Assembly: GCA_036924085.1 (NCBI GenBank)
Contig: JAVGWX010000007.1
Coordinates: 75,578,448 to 75,642,447 of the forward strand
Origin: Ariolimax columbianus
Lineage: Eukaryota; Mollusca; Gastropoda; Stylommatophora; Arionidae
DNA length: 64,000 nt
Direction: 5' to 3'
Each line of letters opens with the position of its first letter. Position 1 is the stretch's first letter. Made by a program: the position numbers and the translations under genes. Below, piece after piece: positions 57,101 through 64,000 of this stretch. Below the pieces are notes generated by a model. It made no database searches and was not told the origin of the DNA. It saw only the letters and a program-made list of their open reading frames with translations.

Positions 57101-59895
57101 TTCCACTTTCTGTAACTCATCATTCCAGTAGGGCTTATAGTTTTTCCTAGCTCCTCTTGGGATGGTTTCAGTGGCGGCTTGCATTATTGCCTTGCTTAGG
57201 CTCTCTACCATGGGCTTCATTTTGGTGTTTCGTGTGTTGATGGTTTCACACAGCCCATCTGTCAGGATTGCAAATCTGTCCCAGTCGGCTCGTTTGTAAT
57301 TCCAACGTGGGAGCGGTTTTGTTTCCTGTGGGCCTACTTCCATGTCAATGGTTAGCCTGATCGGCCTGTGGTCGCTACCTGCCAGTTGGTTTAGCACCTG
57401 GCGGTCTATTTTATAGTGTATGTCCTGTGTGGAGAAGGCCAAATCTGGAGTCGAGGTGGTATGCCATGTTCTTGAATAGAAGCTAGGGCTATCCTCCGGC
57501 CTATTGATTAGGGAGAGATTTGCATCTATCTCCCAATCTTCCACTTCGTCACCTCTGCTGTCTGTGTCAGAGTATCCCCATCTCTCCAAGTGGCTGTTGA
57601 AATCTCCAACCACTATGCAGTTGGAGTCTCTGACCTCCATACTCGAGAGCGATAGGTCTCTGTTTGGTGGTCCGTACAGATTGAAAATGCGGAGCTTCGT
57701 CTCTTGAGCCATTATGTCAACTCCTACAATTTCTGCTTGTCCGGTGTGATTGACAGGTACCGCGCTACTCGGTATGCTGTTTCTGGTCAGTATCAGGACC
57801 CCTCCTTTGTGGCCTTCTCTATCTAGACGGAAAGTCTGGTATCCTCTGATTGAGAATTTATGGTTATTGTTGAGGTGCGTTTCCTGGATACATGCCACGT
57901 CAATCTTACCTTCATGCAGGTGATGTGTTAGGGAAAGTTTTTTGTTAATGACCTTTACAATGTTCAACTGCCATGAGTTCTTTTACATGCAGAGCGTGTT
58001 TACGGATCTCAGAGCTTATCGTCAGCCTCTGATAGACTAGACTGCTAATCTCACCTCCTTTGAATTCAGGGGATGCTTGAAACTTGCGGAATTTGAACAA
58101 TAGCCATTTTGTGCATCCAAGAGGCGAGCTCTCATTTATAGTAATCTATCCATTTGTTAGTGATATTGTCTAAATATGAAATTATTAGGACTAAAGTAAA
58201 GCACTATTTAATCTTAGCTTAGTGTATTTAATCTTAGCTTAAAGTTAAGGTTACTTGCAACACAAGTTAGTATAGAGACATTACAAAAATACGGGACTGA
58301 CATGAACTTTTGAATCACAACTATTTAATTCTATGGACAATGAGAACACTAACTACATCACCCTGCATAAATTACATTGTATGTTATACATGAGAACCTC
58401 TCATACTTATCCACGAGTGCTTCATAATCATCTACAACAGGCTCATCCACCTCAAAGATGGACAGCCGGTACTTTGACTGAATATTATTTGGGTGTCCAA
58501 ACAAACCCAAGTGAACTGGCCGAGGCATGATAACAGCGATAGGAATTACATCAATGCCACAAGTTTCTGATTTCAGATCATAATTTGAGTAATCCGGCTG
58601 TGTAACCTGCAAGATAACAGATCAACCAAAGAAATGTTAACAAGGAATAGCTTATGTGATCTAAATGATCAATGAATAAATGTTTAAAAGCTGTCAATGA
58701 ACCTAGCGTGTTCAAAACAACGCTTATGTGAAGCACGAACAAATCTAACAAAAATATATAAACATACATTCTAGTATATAAATTTATTCTAAACATGTAA
58801 AATAATGTTAATGATAAACTTCTAGTATAAAGCAATTGGGTTCAAACAATAAAAACTATTTATGAAACATTAAATGCTATAGTGGAGTCAAATATACAGT
58901 TAAAAGAAGACAACAGTAAGGGACTCATAACTGTCCTAGTGAAGACCTTGAAAATAGGCTACATCCATCCAGCCTGGCTGAGAGAATAGATATCGAAGAG
59001 TGAAGGCAAACCCTGTCCCAAAATTGTGCCATGCTGAAGCAAGATTTATCAGTCCAAAAGGTGTAGATAATATCGCAGCTTCGCTGTAAACTATGACACA
59101 ACATGACAAAACTTCCTTTTAAGGATGAACAATGAAGAAGAAATGATATCGTACACATAACTCATATCTTTTGCAAGTGAAATTATGTTGCACTGTTTCG
59201 TTAAGTCTGTACATCCAATTTCAACATGCAATTCTTTATGGTATGCATTCTCTATCTGTGATCAGCCTACCTGCAGATCAGCAGTTTAATGTCTCATTTA
59301 GTCTGACCTTATACCCTTTAACCTGCTCAACTTGGGACACTCAGTCGATACAAGTGACACTGAAAGCAGACCTTTTAGGGTCAGAGGGACACACATGTGC
59401 CTCTACCATGACAAATAAGAGAGCAAATAGTAACATTAGGATCAGCTAAGCATACTGACCAAGACCCCTCACCTCCAATCCTCACATGGTTCCTAGAAAC
59501 AGGTTGTAAGATAGCAGCCTGGCAAAGAAGGTGGAGGCCGACACTGTAATCTCCATAAGGGTGAGCTTACTGAGGAGCCCCATAACAACAACAGACATGA
59601 CAAATGAGGAGGAATGGGAGAGAGGAAACTTTGTCTAATCATTAGCCAAAATAAAATGGAAGTGCAATTTCATTATCATTTTTTTTGTGTGTACACTTAC
59701 TGAAGAACTAACATAAATATCCACATCTCCCTGCAAGCTTGTAAGATCAACTCGAAGATTTCCTGGGCGCTGAATCTTGTAGAAAGTGAAGTTCTCAGCC
59801 CCAATATCACCATCAAGAGTTTGAATTAACCATTCTCTGCTACACAAGCACACATAAAATTGCAACGTCAAAACCACCACTGTTGTCCAAAGCAT
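49390..59895 (-). CDS. C6orf120: UPF0669 (C6orf120-like) protein, gene span
   Basis: Three - strand exons, 59895-59701, 58606-58407 and 49570-49390, join in frame to 576 nt including stop, 191 codons. The product begins MLWTTVVVLTLQFYVCLCSR, a signal peptide, followed by EWLIQTLDGDIGAENFTFYK with an N-glycosylation sequon at Asn35, then GDVDIYVSSS, DYSNYDLKSETCG, PVHLGLFGHPNNIQSKYRL and a charged Ser/Lys region before a hydrophobic end LPLWWNILIDTLKFIVE. The order and length agree with the animal UPF0669 family, whose human member is described as a secreted N-glycoprotein of unsettled function. The second intron (49571-58406) is 8.8 kb and houses two I-group LINE copies in the same orientation. 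A possible AATAAA lies at 49187-49192 (- strand). No promoter element was identified. Confidence 0.9.
49735..53479 (-). mobile_element. I-group LINE copy 1, 3745 bp, 12-bp target duplication
   Basis: The insertion lies between perfect repeats of CAACAGATATAC (49723-49734 and 53480-53491) and ends in (GAA)5 on the - strand. It contains the complete start of the endonuclease domain (KILQWNAEG), lacking in copy 2, but no ORF1, so it is 5'-truncated. It sits in intron 2 of the UPF0669 gene, in the same orientation. Confidence 0.96.
49761..53470 (-). pseudogene. Broken EN-RT-RNase H polyprotein of LINE copy 1
   Basis: The frame is open from the 5' end of the insertion to about 50430, covering endonuclease (CIQETH, IVVGDFNSH, GSDHRPI), RT (SPGKDGI, AGFRQHRSTEDQ, VWVDLEKAFDKVW, MFADDLAMW) and the beginning of RNase H (YTDGS). 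A 5-bp deletion near 50427, at a CTCTG repeat, shifts the frame just before the catalytic Glu. The original frame resumes as EEMVTHSENESHIVLLTDAL and runs to the end at 49761. A Gly-to-Arg change in the RT motif (QGRVLSP instead of QGGVLSP) and IQGKEEAD in place of IQGNEEAD are further differences from copy 2. Confidence 0.93.
53492..54271. other. Intron stretch between the two LINE copies
   Basis: A 3'-end fragment of the LINE family of 4270-4880 lies at about 54027-54066 (TAGTCGCTCCTCTT, GATGTAGAGGTC). It is followed by (AT)n at 54073-54131. The rest is unassigned. Confidence 0.6.
54073..54131. repeat. AT microsatellite
   Basis: About 29 uninterrupted AT dinucleotides. Confidence 0.95.
54285..57952 (-). 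mobile_element. I-group LINE copy 2, 3668 bp, 13-bp target duplication
   Basis: The insertion is bounded by perfect repeats of CTTTACAATGTTC (54272-54284 and 57953-57965) and ends in (GAA)5. It is 77 bp shorter than copy 1 at the 5' end. The two copies differ at only about 1-2% of positions by eye but have different target duplications, so they are independent recent insertions and not a segmental duplication. Confidence 0.96.
54311..57952 (-). CDS. EN-RT-RNase H polyprotein of LINE copy 2, open to the stop
   Basis: A single frame of more than 1,200 codons runs from the 5' boundary to 54311. Counting from 57967 (the first five codons lie in the target duplication): endonuclease residues about 6-215 with CIQETH (Glu29), VVGDFNSH (119-126) and GSDHRP (197-202); RT about 430-740 with QQAGFRQHRSTED (534-546), VWVDLEKAFDKVW (568-580), EQGVPQGGVLSP (625-636), FADD (659-662) and YLGVTF (733-738); RNase H about 953-1085 with Asp958, Glu998 or Glu1000, Asp1024, His1067 and Asp1077; and a C-x-C-x8-H-x4-C motif at 1160-1176. 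Damage is limited to the missing endonuclease start (no WNAEG) and SPRKDG for SPGKDG at 440-445. No methionine start of its own is visible, so expression would need host sequence. Confidence 0.94.
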   Translation of the reverse strand, partial: VINKKLSLTHHLHEGKIDVACIQETHLNNNHKFSIRGYQTFRLDREGHKGGVLILTRNSIPSSAVPVNHTGQAEIVGVDIMAQETKLRIFNLYGPPNRDLSLSSMEVRDSNCIVVGDFNSHLERWGYSDTDSRGDEVEDWEIDANLSLINRPEDSPSFYSRTWHTTSTPDLAFSTQDIHYKIDRQVLNQLAGSDHRPIRLTIDMEVGPQETKPLPRWNYKRADWDRFAILTDGLCETINTRNTKMKPMVESLSKAIMQAATETIPRGARKNYKPYWNDELQKVEDAVTIARNMAEREKSVEANIALKAAAAKYKHTLKQTARESWKNKTESLNLDKEGNKLWKLVRAMNDETPSNKQITIKQGENLITGKKAANAFVDHYARANHIEVPADKHTDISEELKGHENINTAPEEHMMAKLTMREMEEAMRTLKRRKSPRKDGITNEMLMGLGQTAKKKLLSVLNQSWKRGIVPQAWKDAILVPVPKTGKDKTDPNGYRPISLLSCVGKLMERMINTRLMWHLEEKRILIPQQAGFRQHRSTEDQVILIAQEIEDAYQAQKHTVAVWVDLEKAFDKVWKDGLRVKLRRSDVCGKMYKWINHYLKQRTARVQVQGQMSKKVTLEQGVPQGGVLSPTLFLVYINDITENIPRRVHSSMFADDLAMWTSEKNLTIARNRMQTALTSLEEWANSWLVKINEEKTTCTIFSLSLKPQSTKLSLNGKILQPNDNLTYLGVTFDRRMTWKSQIERNRMKARERMAIMRKLAGTSWGADEGILKKLYTGRVRPVLEYGIAAWTTAAKANFDKVNKLQNQAMRIITGGMKSTPIVELEKITKLQSMTDRRDCRAQLQSEKLRRLTDHPMYQRLSNLGTGKLKRRNFAEIAKAKMHEDPINALTTPKPINTVRKPTWRQDIFPEVVENIPGIANKNCQTEKERRDTTLSFITKSYPSMDWTHAYTDGSVTNTTQNGGAGAFLNLPNGRKITLSFATGKYTSNFRAEAEALRAAVEEMATHSENESHIVLLTDALEVVTALKSQKNTELNDLRAALCKLCQQSAPKRVVVQWVPSHCNIQGNEEADRLAKEGARLPQIDTSMTYEESKRLIKARYMSKWETEHTGYTKNDAYYQLNRREQVVVFRLRTGHNRLRYHLFNKLKIGCTDECPCGTGKMTTEHLLQNCPTYEDQREQMWPLPVELQDKLYGSGESLRMTAAFFEKIMVTV
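57966..58406 (-). other. UPF0669 intron 2, 5' part
   Basis: Between the donor at 58406 and LINE copy 2. No motif recognised apart from a GTATTTAATCTTAGCTTA duplication near 58208-58240. Confidence 0.5.
58407..58606 (-). CDS. C6orf120: UPF0669 protein, exon 2 (central conserved domain)
   Basis: 200 nt after ATCTTGCAG. It encodes VTQPDYSNYDLKSETCGIDV and on to FEVDEPVVDDYEALVD, leaving two bases (AA) at the donor GATAA|GTATGA. The single base opening exon 3 completes Lys132. Reading on past the donor would end at a stop near 58358, which does not fit the family. Confidence 0.9.
58931..59145 (+). repeat. Dispersed GAA-tailed repeat, copy 4, in UPF0669 intron 1
   Basis: CAGTCCAAAAGGTGTAGATA and GCAGCTTCGCTGTAAACTAT match copy 1. 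The 3' end AAGGATGAACAATGAAGAAG resembles the end of the I-group LINE fragment at 13400 (GAGGATGAACGAAGAAG). Confidence 0.7.
59405..59600. repeat. Low-copy dispersed segment in UPF0669 intron 1
   Basis: AGTAACATTAGGATCAGC, GCAGCCTGGCAAAGAAGGTG and CACTGTAATCTCCATAAG find diverged counterparts at 39970-40110. The element type is unknown. Confidence 0.4.
59701..59895 (-). CDS. C6orf120: UPF0669 protein, exon 1 (signal peptide and N-terminal domain)
   Basis: 195 nt, 65 codons, ending in phase 0 at TCTTCA|GTAAGT. The start at 59895 is chosen because it places a hydrophobic signal peptide directly before the conserved EWLIQ region. The frame remains open upstream to 60123, but that extension is unlike the family and AT-rich, so it is probably 5' UTR. 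Confidence 0.9.
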
Positions 59896-60125
59896 CTTAA
59901 ATGCTATTATTATCATGCTGAGGAGTATATAATTCAGACAATATCCATGAGAAAGTACAGACAGTATATTTGAGACTAATTTTAACTTTTTTTGTCCTTT
60001 CTTATAGTCTTGTTTATAGCTCTGTATTTTCCCGCTACGGGTATTGTGGTTTTTTTCTTTTTTGAGAGCTCTCCTAGTGTCACATAATAGTAATATATGT
60101 TCAAAGACCCATGGTTTAGACATCC

Positions 60126-60481
60126 GTTTGTACCTTCCCAGTATTTTCTAGGTCGTATCCTTCAGTATAGTGTTGAAGGCTTCTAACATTGACTATACAT
60201 TCTGGAGTTATGTATCTGAGTCAGTGCTTGCTGCTAGGTTAAGATTGTTCCTCAGGCTATCATGCTTTACACGCTTAGTGGATCTTTCAGTCTATCAAGG
60301 TCATACCTAATCCTTGGTTGTTGTAGTCTGGCTATGTTCTTTAGGCTGAGACAAAATGTAAGCATAAGCAAATCATGGTCGCTGCCTATGTCCGCACCTG
60401 TATAACTTCTCCTTTGGGCCTTCTTGATACTGGACAGAAATCTGGTTTGTACCATTATGTAGTCTATCTGGTATTTCATAT
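60126..60481 (-). mobile_element. RTE-type LINE fragment, endonuclease end
   Basis: On the - strand: YQIDYIMVQTRFLSSIKKAQ, GADIGSDHDLLMLTFCLSL (the GSDH endonuclease motif), IRYDLDRLKDPLSV and FNTILKD. It covers the end of the endonuclease and the start of the linker. It meets the opposite-strand 3' fragment head-to-head at 60481/60482. Confidence 0.85.
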
Positions 60482-60835
60482 TTGGATCGCATTACAAATG
60501 AAAGTGTTCTTGAATATGTTAGGAAGGAGTTAGGTCAATATAAAAACTTATTAACTATAGTAAAAACACAAAAATTGATATGGTATGGACATATATCTCG
60601 ATCGGTGGGGCTGACCAAAACTGTCCTGCAAGGCACTGTGACTGGGAAGTGTGGGAGAGGGAGACCAAAAAAGAGATTGGAGGACGATACAAAAGAGTGG
60701 ATGGAAAGGTCTATAGCTGAAATTAATCCCTGGCGAAATATTGAGACGTACAGCAGGAACTAGTTCAACAATCTGCAATAATGATGCCTAAACGACCTTC
60801 TAGGTTACAGGACTGATAATGATGAATTTTAACTA
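60482..60835 (+). mobile_element. RTE-type LINE 3' end (subfamily B)
   Basis: One open frame reads DRITNESVLEYVRKELGQYK, KLIWYGHISRSVGLTKTVLQ and GRGRPKKRLEDDTKEWMERS, closely matching the C-terminal region of 1852-2935. The 3' end is GGACTGATAATGATGA. Confidence 0.9.
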
Positions 60836-60872
60836 ACTTAAAATGTATGAGAATTGTAAAACATCTTAGATT

Positions 60873-61495
60873 TAACTTAATGTCTTTATACTGGTTTAGA
60901 AGACAGCAGAGTCTGTGTACAACCAGTTTCTTGGAGGGTGGTTTAACCGATGTGCGAATCCATCTTAAGGACAGGTTAAACCCCCAAATTGAATTAGAGT
61001 ATATCTGCTGGAAACAATGCTTTTAGTAGGTACATAATTCTTAAAGATTCAAGGAAAATTAGTTTTTAGAGGTAAATTAAAGGTATATTCAGAAAAAAAT
61101 ACTGAAAATGAGGTATTTTGGGCAGAAAACAGTCAAATTTATAACCATAACTTTCTCAAGAGATTTCAAAGACAAATAAAGATAGCTTAATAGACTCAAA
61201 TACTAGAGCTAAGTAGATCCGCAGCCAGTTAGGCGCCATATTTAGCTGCTCTTAACAAACCCCCTGGGGAAAGGTATAAATAATTTGGGTAGATTCTTAA
61301 CTTGAATTTTGTCCGGGCAGCGGTCATTAAGCCTACTCTTTTCGATTTCCAACTGCCGAGGAATTTTTAGAGTGCTCAACACTACACAGAAATCAGGGAA
61401 ATTTTTACCAGAAGATCCATGTGAAAAAAATCCCGTCATTCGAACCCACGACCTCCGAGACGAATACCTTACCTTGAGACCACTGTTCAACAAAC
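60873..61495 (-). mobile_element. tRNA-headed SINE with LINE-like 3' tail, copy 2, interrupted
   Basis: On the - strand the head runs from about 61490 with GTGGTCTCAAGGTAAGG (box A-like) and GTGGGTTCGAATGACGG (box B-like). The body contains GGACAAAATTCAAGTTAA and ATGGCGCCTAACTGGCTG. The tail at 60873-60935 (+ strand CTTTATACTGGTTTAGAAG, CAGAGTCTGTGTACAACCAG) matches the CR1/L2-type LINE 3' end. A 217-bp foreign piece at 60969-61185 splits the body. Confidence 0.85.
60969..61190. mobile_element. 217-bp insertion duplicating CTTAA inside the SINE
   Basis: Other copies of this repeat read CATCTTAATAGACTC without a break. Here CTTAA occurs at 60964-60968 and again at 61186-61190, with 217 bp of AT-rich sequence between. 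The precise duplication indicates transposition into a TTAA-containing target. The ends do not form an obvious terminal inverted repeat, so a piggyBac-type origin is only a possibility. Confidence 0.8.
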
Positions 61496-62109
61496 TAAAA
61501 TATTTTTGTCTCTCAAGCTCTTTAGAGCGGAATTATCATTAATGATGGTATATCATTAGCAATAGCTTTTGTAAGTGACTTCTGATGTACAAAGATCTTA
61601 CTATGATTTTCACTTAACGGTGACAACATTGTGGACATATTATATAATATACTTTACTAGAATATATTAGACCTACATATATGGCTTCTATATTTAATAT
61701 AATATTATCTCACAAACGTGGATACAAAATACGAACTGACCACAATTTTTGTTTTAATTTAATAGTTTGCATTCTTTTTTCTGACCTTTGTGGCAGTATC
61801 CAAAACTTTCAATTCAATATTATCATATGGCATAGGCCCTATTTCAATTTTGCTGATTGTCAGATTCAGTGACACTGATTGTCCATTGACTTGAGCTGGT
61901 GATCATTATTCATTGAACTACATCTATGACAAACACAGCAGCAACAATGATTACAATGACAGTATATTTTAAACAATCAGAAAAAATATAGGCTAGACAA
62001 TGGAAAAGAAAGTATAATAGTTTACAAAAATAAGCAATCCGTGATCAAACCACTTGTCTTTGACTTTATTCCCGCTTTGTGTAATCATTGTGGCTGCCTC
62101 TGCTTTGCA
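61496..62109. other. Unassigned AT-rich stretch
   Basis: Nothing recognised. Confidence 0.4.
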
Positions 62110-62740
62110 TTTAACTTAACTTTATTTTACTGGTTTAGAAGGCTCTAAAGTAAAAGAGTCTGTACTGTATACAACCAGTTTATTTCACGCCACAAATACT
62201 AAAAATAACTGTGAGTATGCAATCTATTTTTTAATACATTAACTGACCCTGCCTTCACCACATCTTGCGCCAATGATTTAATGCATTCTAAGCATTCACT
62301 GTAGTGTCAATCAGTGATTCAATGTGCCCTCTTGTAGCCAATTGTACTTTGAAAAACTTGGTTATAGCATAATTTATCCATTCCATTATAAATTAATTTA
62401 TAAACTTGTAATAATTACAAGTTTATAAATTTACAATGTAATTATAAATGGAACAGCGTAATCATTTAAATCATTACATTGTTATTTTGTAATGTTAGTA
62501 ATAGTAATTGTATTGGATTGTAACAACAATCATTGTTGTGATTGTCATGATCAATTATCTCAAATAAATTCTTCTGGTTCTACTCATCTACTGTCACTAC
62601 TGTAGTAGGCCAGTTTTTGCTCATAACTATAATTCTAGAAACTGTGTATCCTTTCTAGCATGTTTATATCTACTCAGTACTCTATGATAACTAAGGACTT
62701 CACACCTGAGCACAGTAAACTACACAACACGTCGTATTTT
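62110..62740 (-). mobile_element. CR1/L2-type LINE, 3' end, degenerate
   Basis: Left edge AACTTAACTTTATTTTACTG, then CAACCAGTTTATTTCACGCC as in the other copies. Similarity to the 9.5-10.1 kb copy resumes at 62600-62740 (AACTATAATTCTAGAA, CACACCTGAGCACAG) after AT-rich foreign sequence. A 33-bp hairpin (15-bp perfect arms, TAA loop) lies at 62397-62429. Confidence 0.75.
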
Positions 62741-63234
62741 TCTACACTACTCCAGGGGTCCCGAGCCAATCTTACTAATAATAAATAATAATCTTATTCT
62801 TAGTTTAGTGACTTAGTCTTACTCTAGTCTTAGTCTTACCAATCATGTGGGGTATACAATTTTTGTAAATTGAATGGACTAACTACATCTGCGGAACTGT
62901 GCTCTTCTACAAAACTAAAAATATCGACTTGCGTCTGCAGTTTTGCTTACAATGTTTTATAGCAGCAATTGATAGCATATGTAAGTCTTGACACGAAAGT
63001 ATAGTCTGCATATATTCAATGCGTCGGTCTGTGGAACATTCCGAAACCTTGGTTGAGCTCCTCAGTCCTGAAGGTAAGGAACTTCCGTATTGTGACGTAG
63101 TACACATTTTGTATCGTCTGCGAGAAATGACTGTACAATGATTTTATGAATGACTTAAAGCGAAAAAGCAACATCCTGGAAAGTGGCTATATCACAGATG
63201 TCAAGAGGGGGGATGGAGGATCGACACTTTAATA
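62741..63234. other. Unassigned stretch
   Basis: Nothing recognised. Confidence 0.4.
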
Positions 63235-63375
63235 CCAGTAATAATACATCTAAACGAGGCACTGGATGATGTACCGACTGCAGAGGAGACCCAACAAGCG
63301 GTTAGTCAACTCTCCAGTGGCAAAACACCTGGCTCCGAAGAAATTAATGTGGAGGTTTATAAAAACGGCCGTAGT
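63235..63375 (+). mobile_element. LINE fragment, linker to RT
   Basis: LNEALDDVPTAEETQQAVSQ and LSSGKTPGSEEINVEVYKNG correspond to the block before RT motif 1 (SGKAPGxDxIxxEVYK). Similarity stops at about 63375. Confidence 0.8.
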
Positions 63376-63389
63376 AGGCGTATGTATTG

Positions 63390-63870
63390 TATAGCACTAT
63401 ACGAAAAACTCCACTTGCTCTTCAAACAGTTTCTGTTTCTAAAAATCGACGTCACTTCACTCCGGGCATACCCATAGCTGCTCAGTCTCTCTCAGCAAAT
63501 GGCGTTTGGTATGGATGCATATGGTCCCTGAGTGAAGCTCGCTGGTTGTACGCTCGCCTGCTTCTTCCTCTCATGCGCCATACTCCGCTTGAACCTCATT
63601 TAATGTCGAAAGTTTGCAGTGTCCTCATCTAGCAGGTGGTCATTTATTGATTTCAAAATGTCACTTCTATCCATCACTAATGTGACCATGATGGGAGCTT
63701 GTGAAGCCATGATACCAGCTCTTTCATTGCCCTGAACCCCAGTATGAGCAGGACAGTAGATCCATGTCAACCCCTGGAGGTTTGAGGCTTCAACAGCTGC
63801 TATCCACTCTTACCCAAGCCATCCCGTCTGAACCTTCTGAAGCACGGCTTGCGCGTCTGTCACGACTGCC
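63390..63870 (-). mobile_element. LINE fragment, RNase H domain
   Basis: On the - strand, AVVTDAQAVLQKVQTGWL near 63850, LQGLTWIYCPAHTGVQGNER near 63770-63730 and DRSDILKSINDHLLDEDTAN near 63640. TDAQA and PAHTGVQGNE carry the usual Asp and His positions; one stop interrupts the start. It is a different RNase H lineage from the I-group copies in this window. Confidence 0.8.
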
Positions 63871-63871
63871 A

Positions 63872-64000
63872 CTTAACTTAACTTAACTTCATTATACTGG
63901 CTTAGAAAACTCTAGAGAGTCTTATACAACCAGTTTATTCTACTTTAAAAATGACTGATCATCCAATCTATTCTTGAATGCATTAACTGACCTGCCTCCA
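63872..64000 (-). mobile_element. CR1/L2-type LINE, 3' end, cut by window edge
   Basis: ACTTAACTTAACTTCATTAT, ACTGGCTTAGAAAACTC and CCAATCTATTCTTGAATGCA match the copy at 24587-24986. It continues beyond the window. Confidence 0.85.

Noticed and set aside
50577..57710. Numerous + strand frames of 60-166 codons opposite the two LINE copies
   Set aside because: They are antisense shadows of the EN-RT-RNase H frame, occur at the same places in both copies and have no independent motifs.
59896..60123. N-terminal extension of the UPF0669 frame upstream of 59895
   Set aside because: The frame is open, but the extension is unlike the family and would bury the signal peptide.

Overview
This 64-kb window is animal (metazoan) nuclear DNA. 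The visible host genes are split by GT-AG introns, intergenic space is AT-rich, and most of the recognisable sequence is decayed non-LTR retrotransposon, SINE-like repeat or minisatellite. The mix (I-group, RTE-type and CR1/L2-type LINEs, tRNA-headed SINEs, mariner remnants, many unrelated 13-70 bp tandem arrays) fits a lophotrochozoan, most likely a mollusc. That placement is an inference from repeat content, not from a marker gene.

Two host genes can be supported. On the + strand, exons at 17496-17639, 20189-20288 and 23897-24071 encode about 139 residues of a four-EF-hand calmodulin-like protein with four canonical calcium loops; its short first exon was not found. On the - strand, exons at 59895-59701, 58606-58407 and 49570-49390 join in frame to a 191-residue secreted-type protein of the UPF0669 (C6orf120) family with a signal peptide.

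Layout: 1-12.7 kb holds tandem arrays and LINE scraps. 12.8-16.6 kb has a truncated I-group LINE with a 13-bp target duplication, a SINE, microsatellites and a 216-bp direct duplication. 16.6-24.1 kb is the EF-hand gene; its 144-nt exon sits in the loop of a large inverted repeat with 519-bp arms and inner 16-bp satellite arrays. 24.1-49 kb is gene-poor, with RTE-like, CR1/L2-like and mariner fragments and several long minisatellites. 49.4-59.9 kb is the UPF0669 gene, whose 8.8-kb second intron carries two nearly identical I-group LINE copies (3.7 kb each, same orientation as the gene, each with its own perfect target duplication). 60-64 kb is a patchwork of LINE and SINE pieces.

The signals most worth following are: the EF-hand exon flanked by complementary intron arms (possible circular RNA or dsRNA editing); the junctions suggesting a template-switch duplication that built the hairpin; a tRNA-headed SINE whose 3' end is shared with the CR1/L2-like LINE; and the two young LINE copies damaged in different places. 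No CRISPR array, bacterial operon or bona fide tRNA/rRNA gene was seen.
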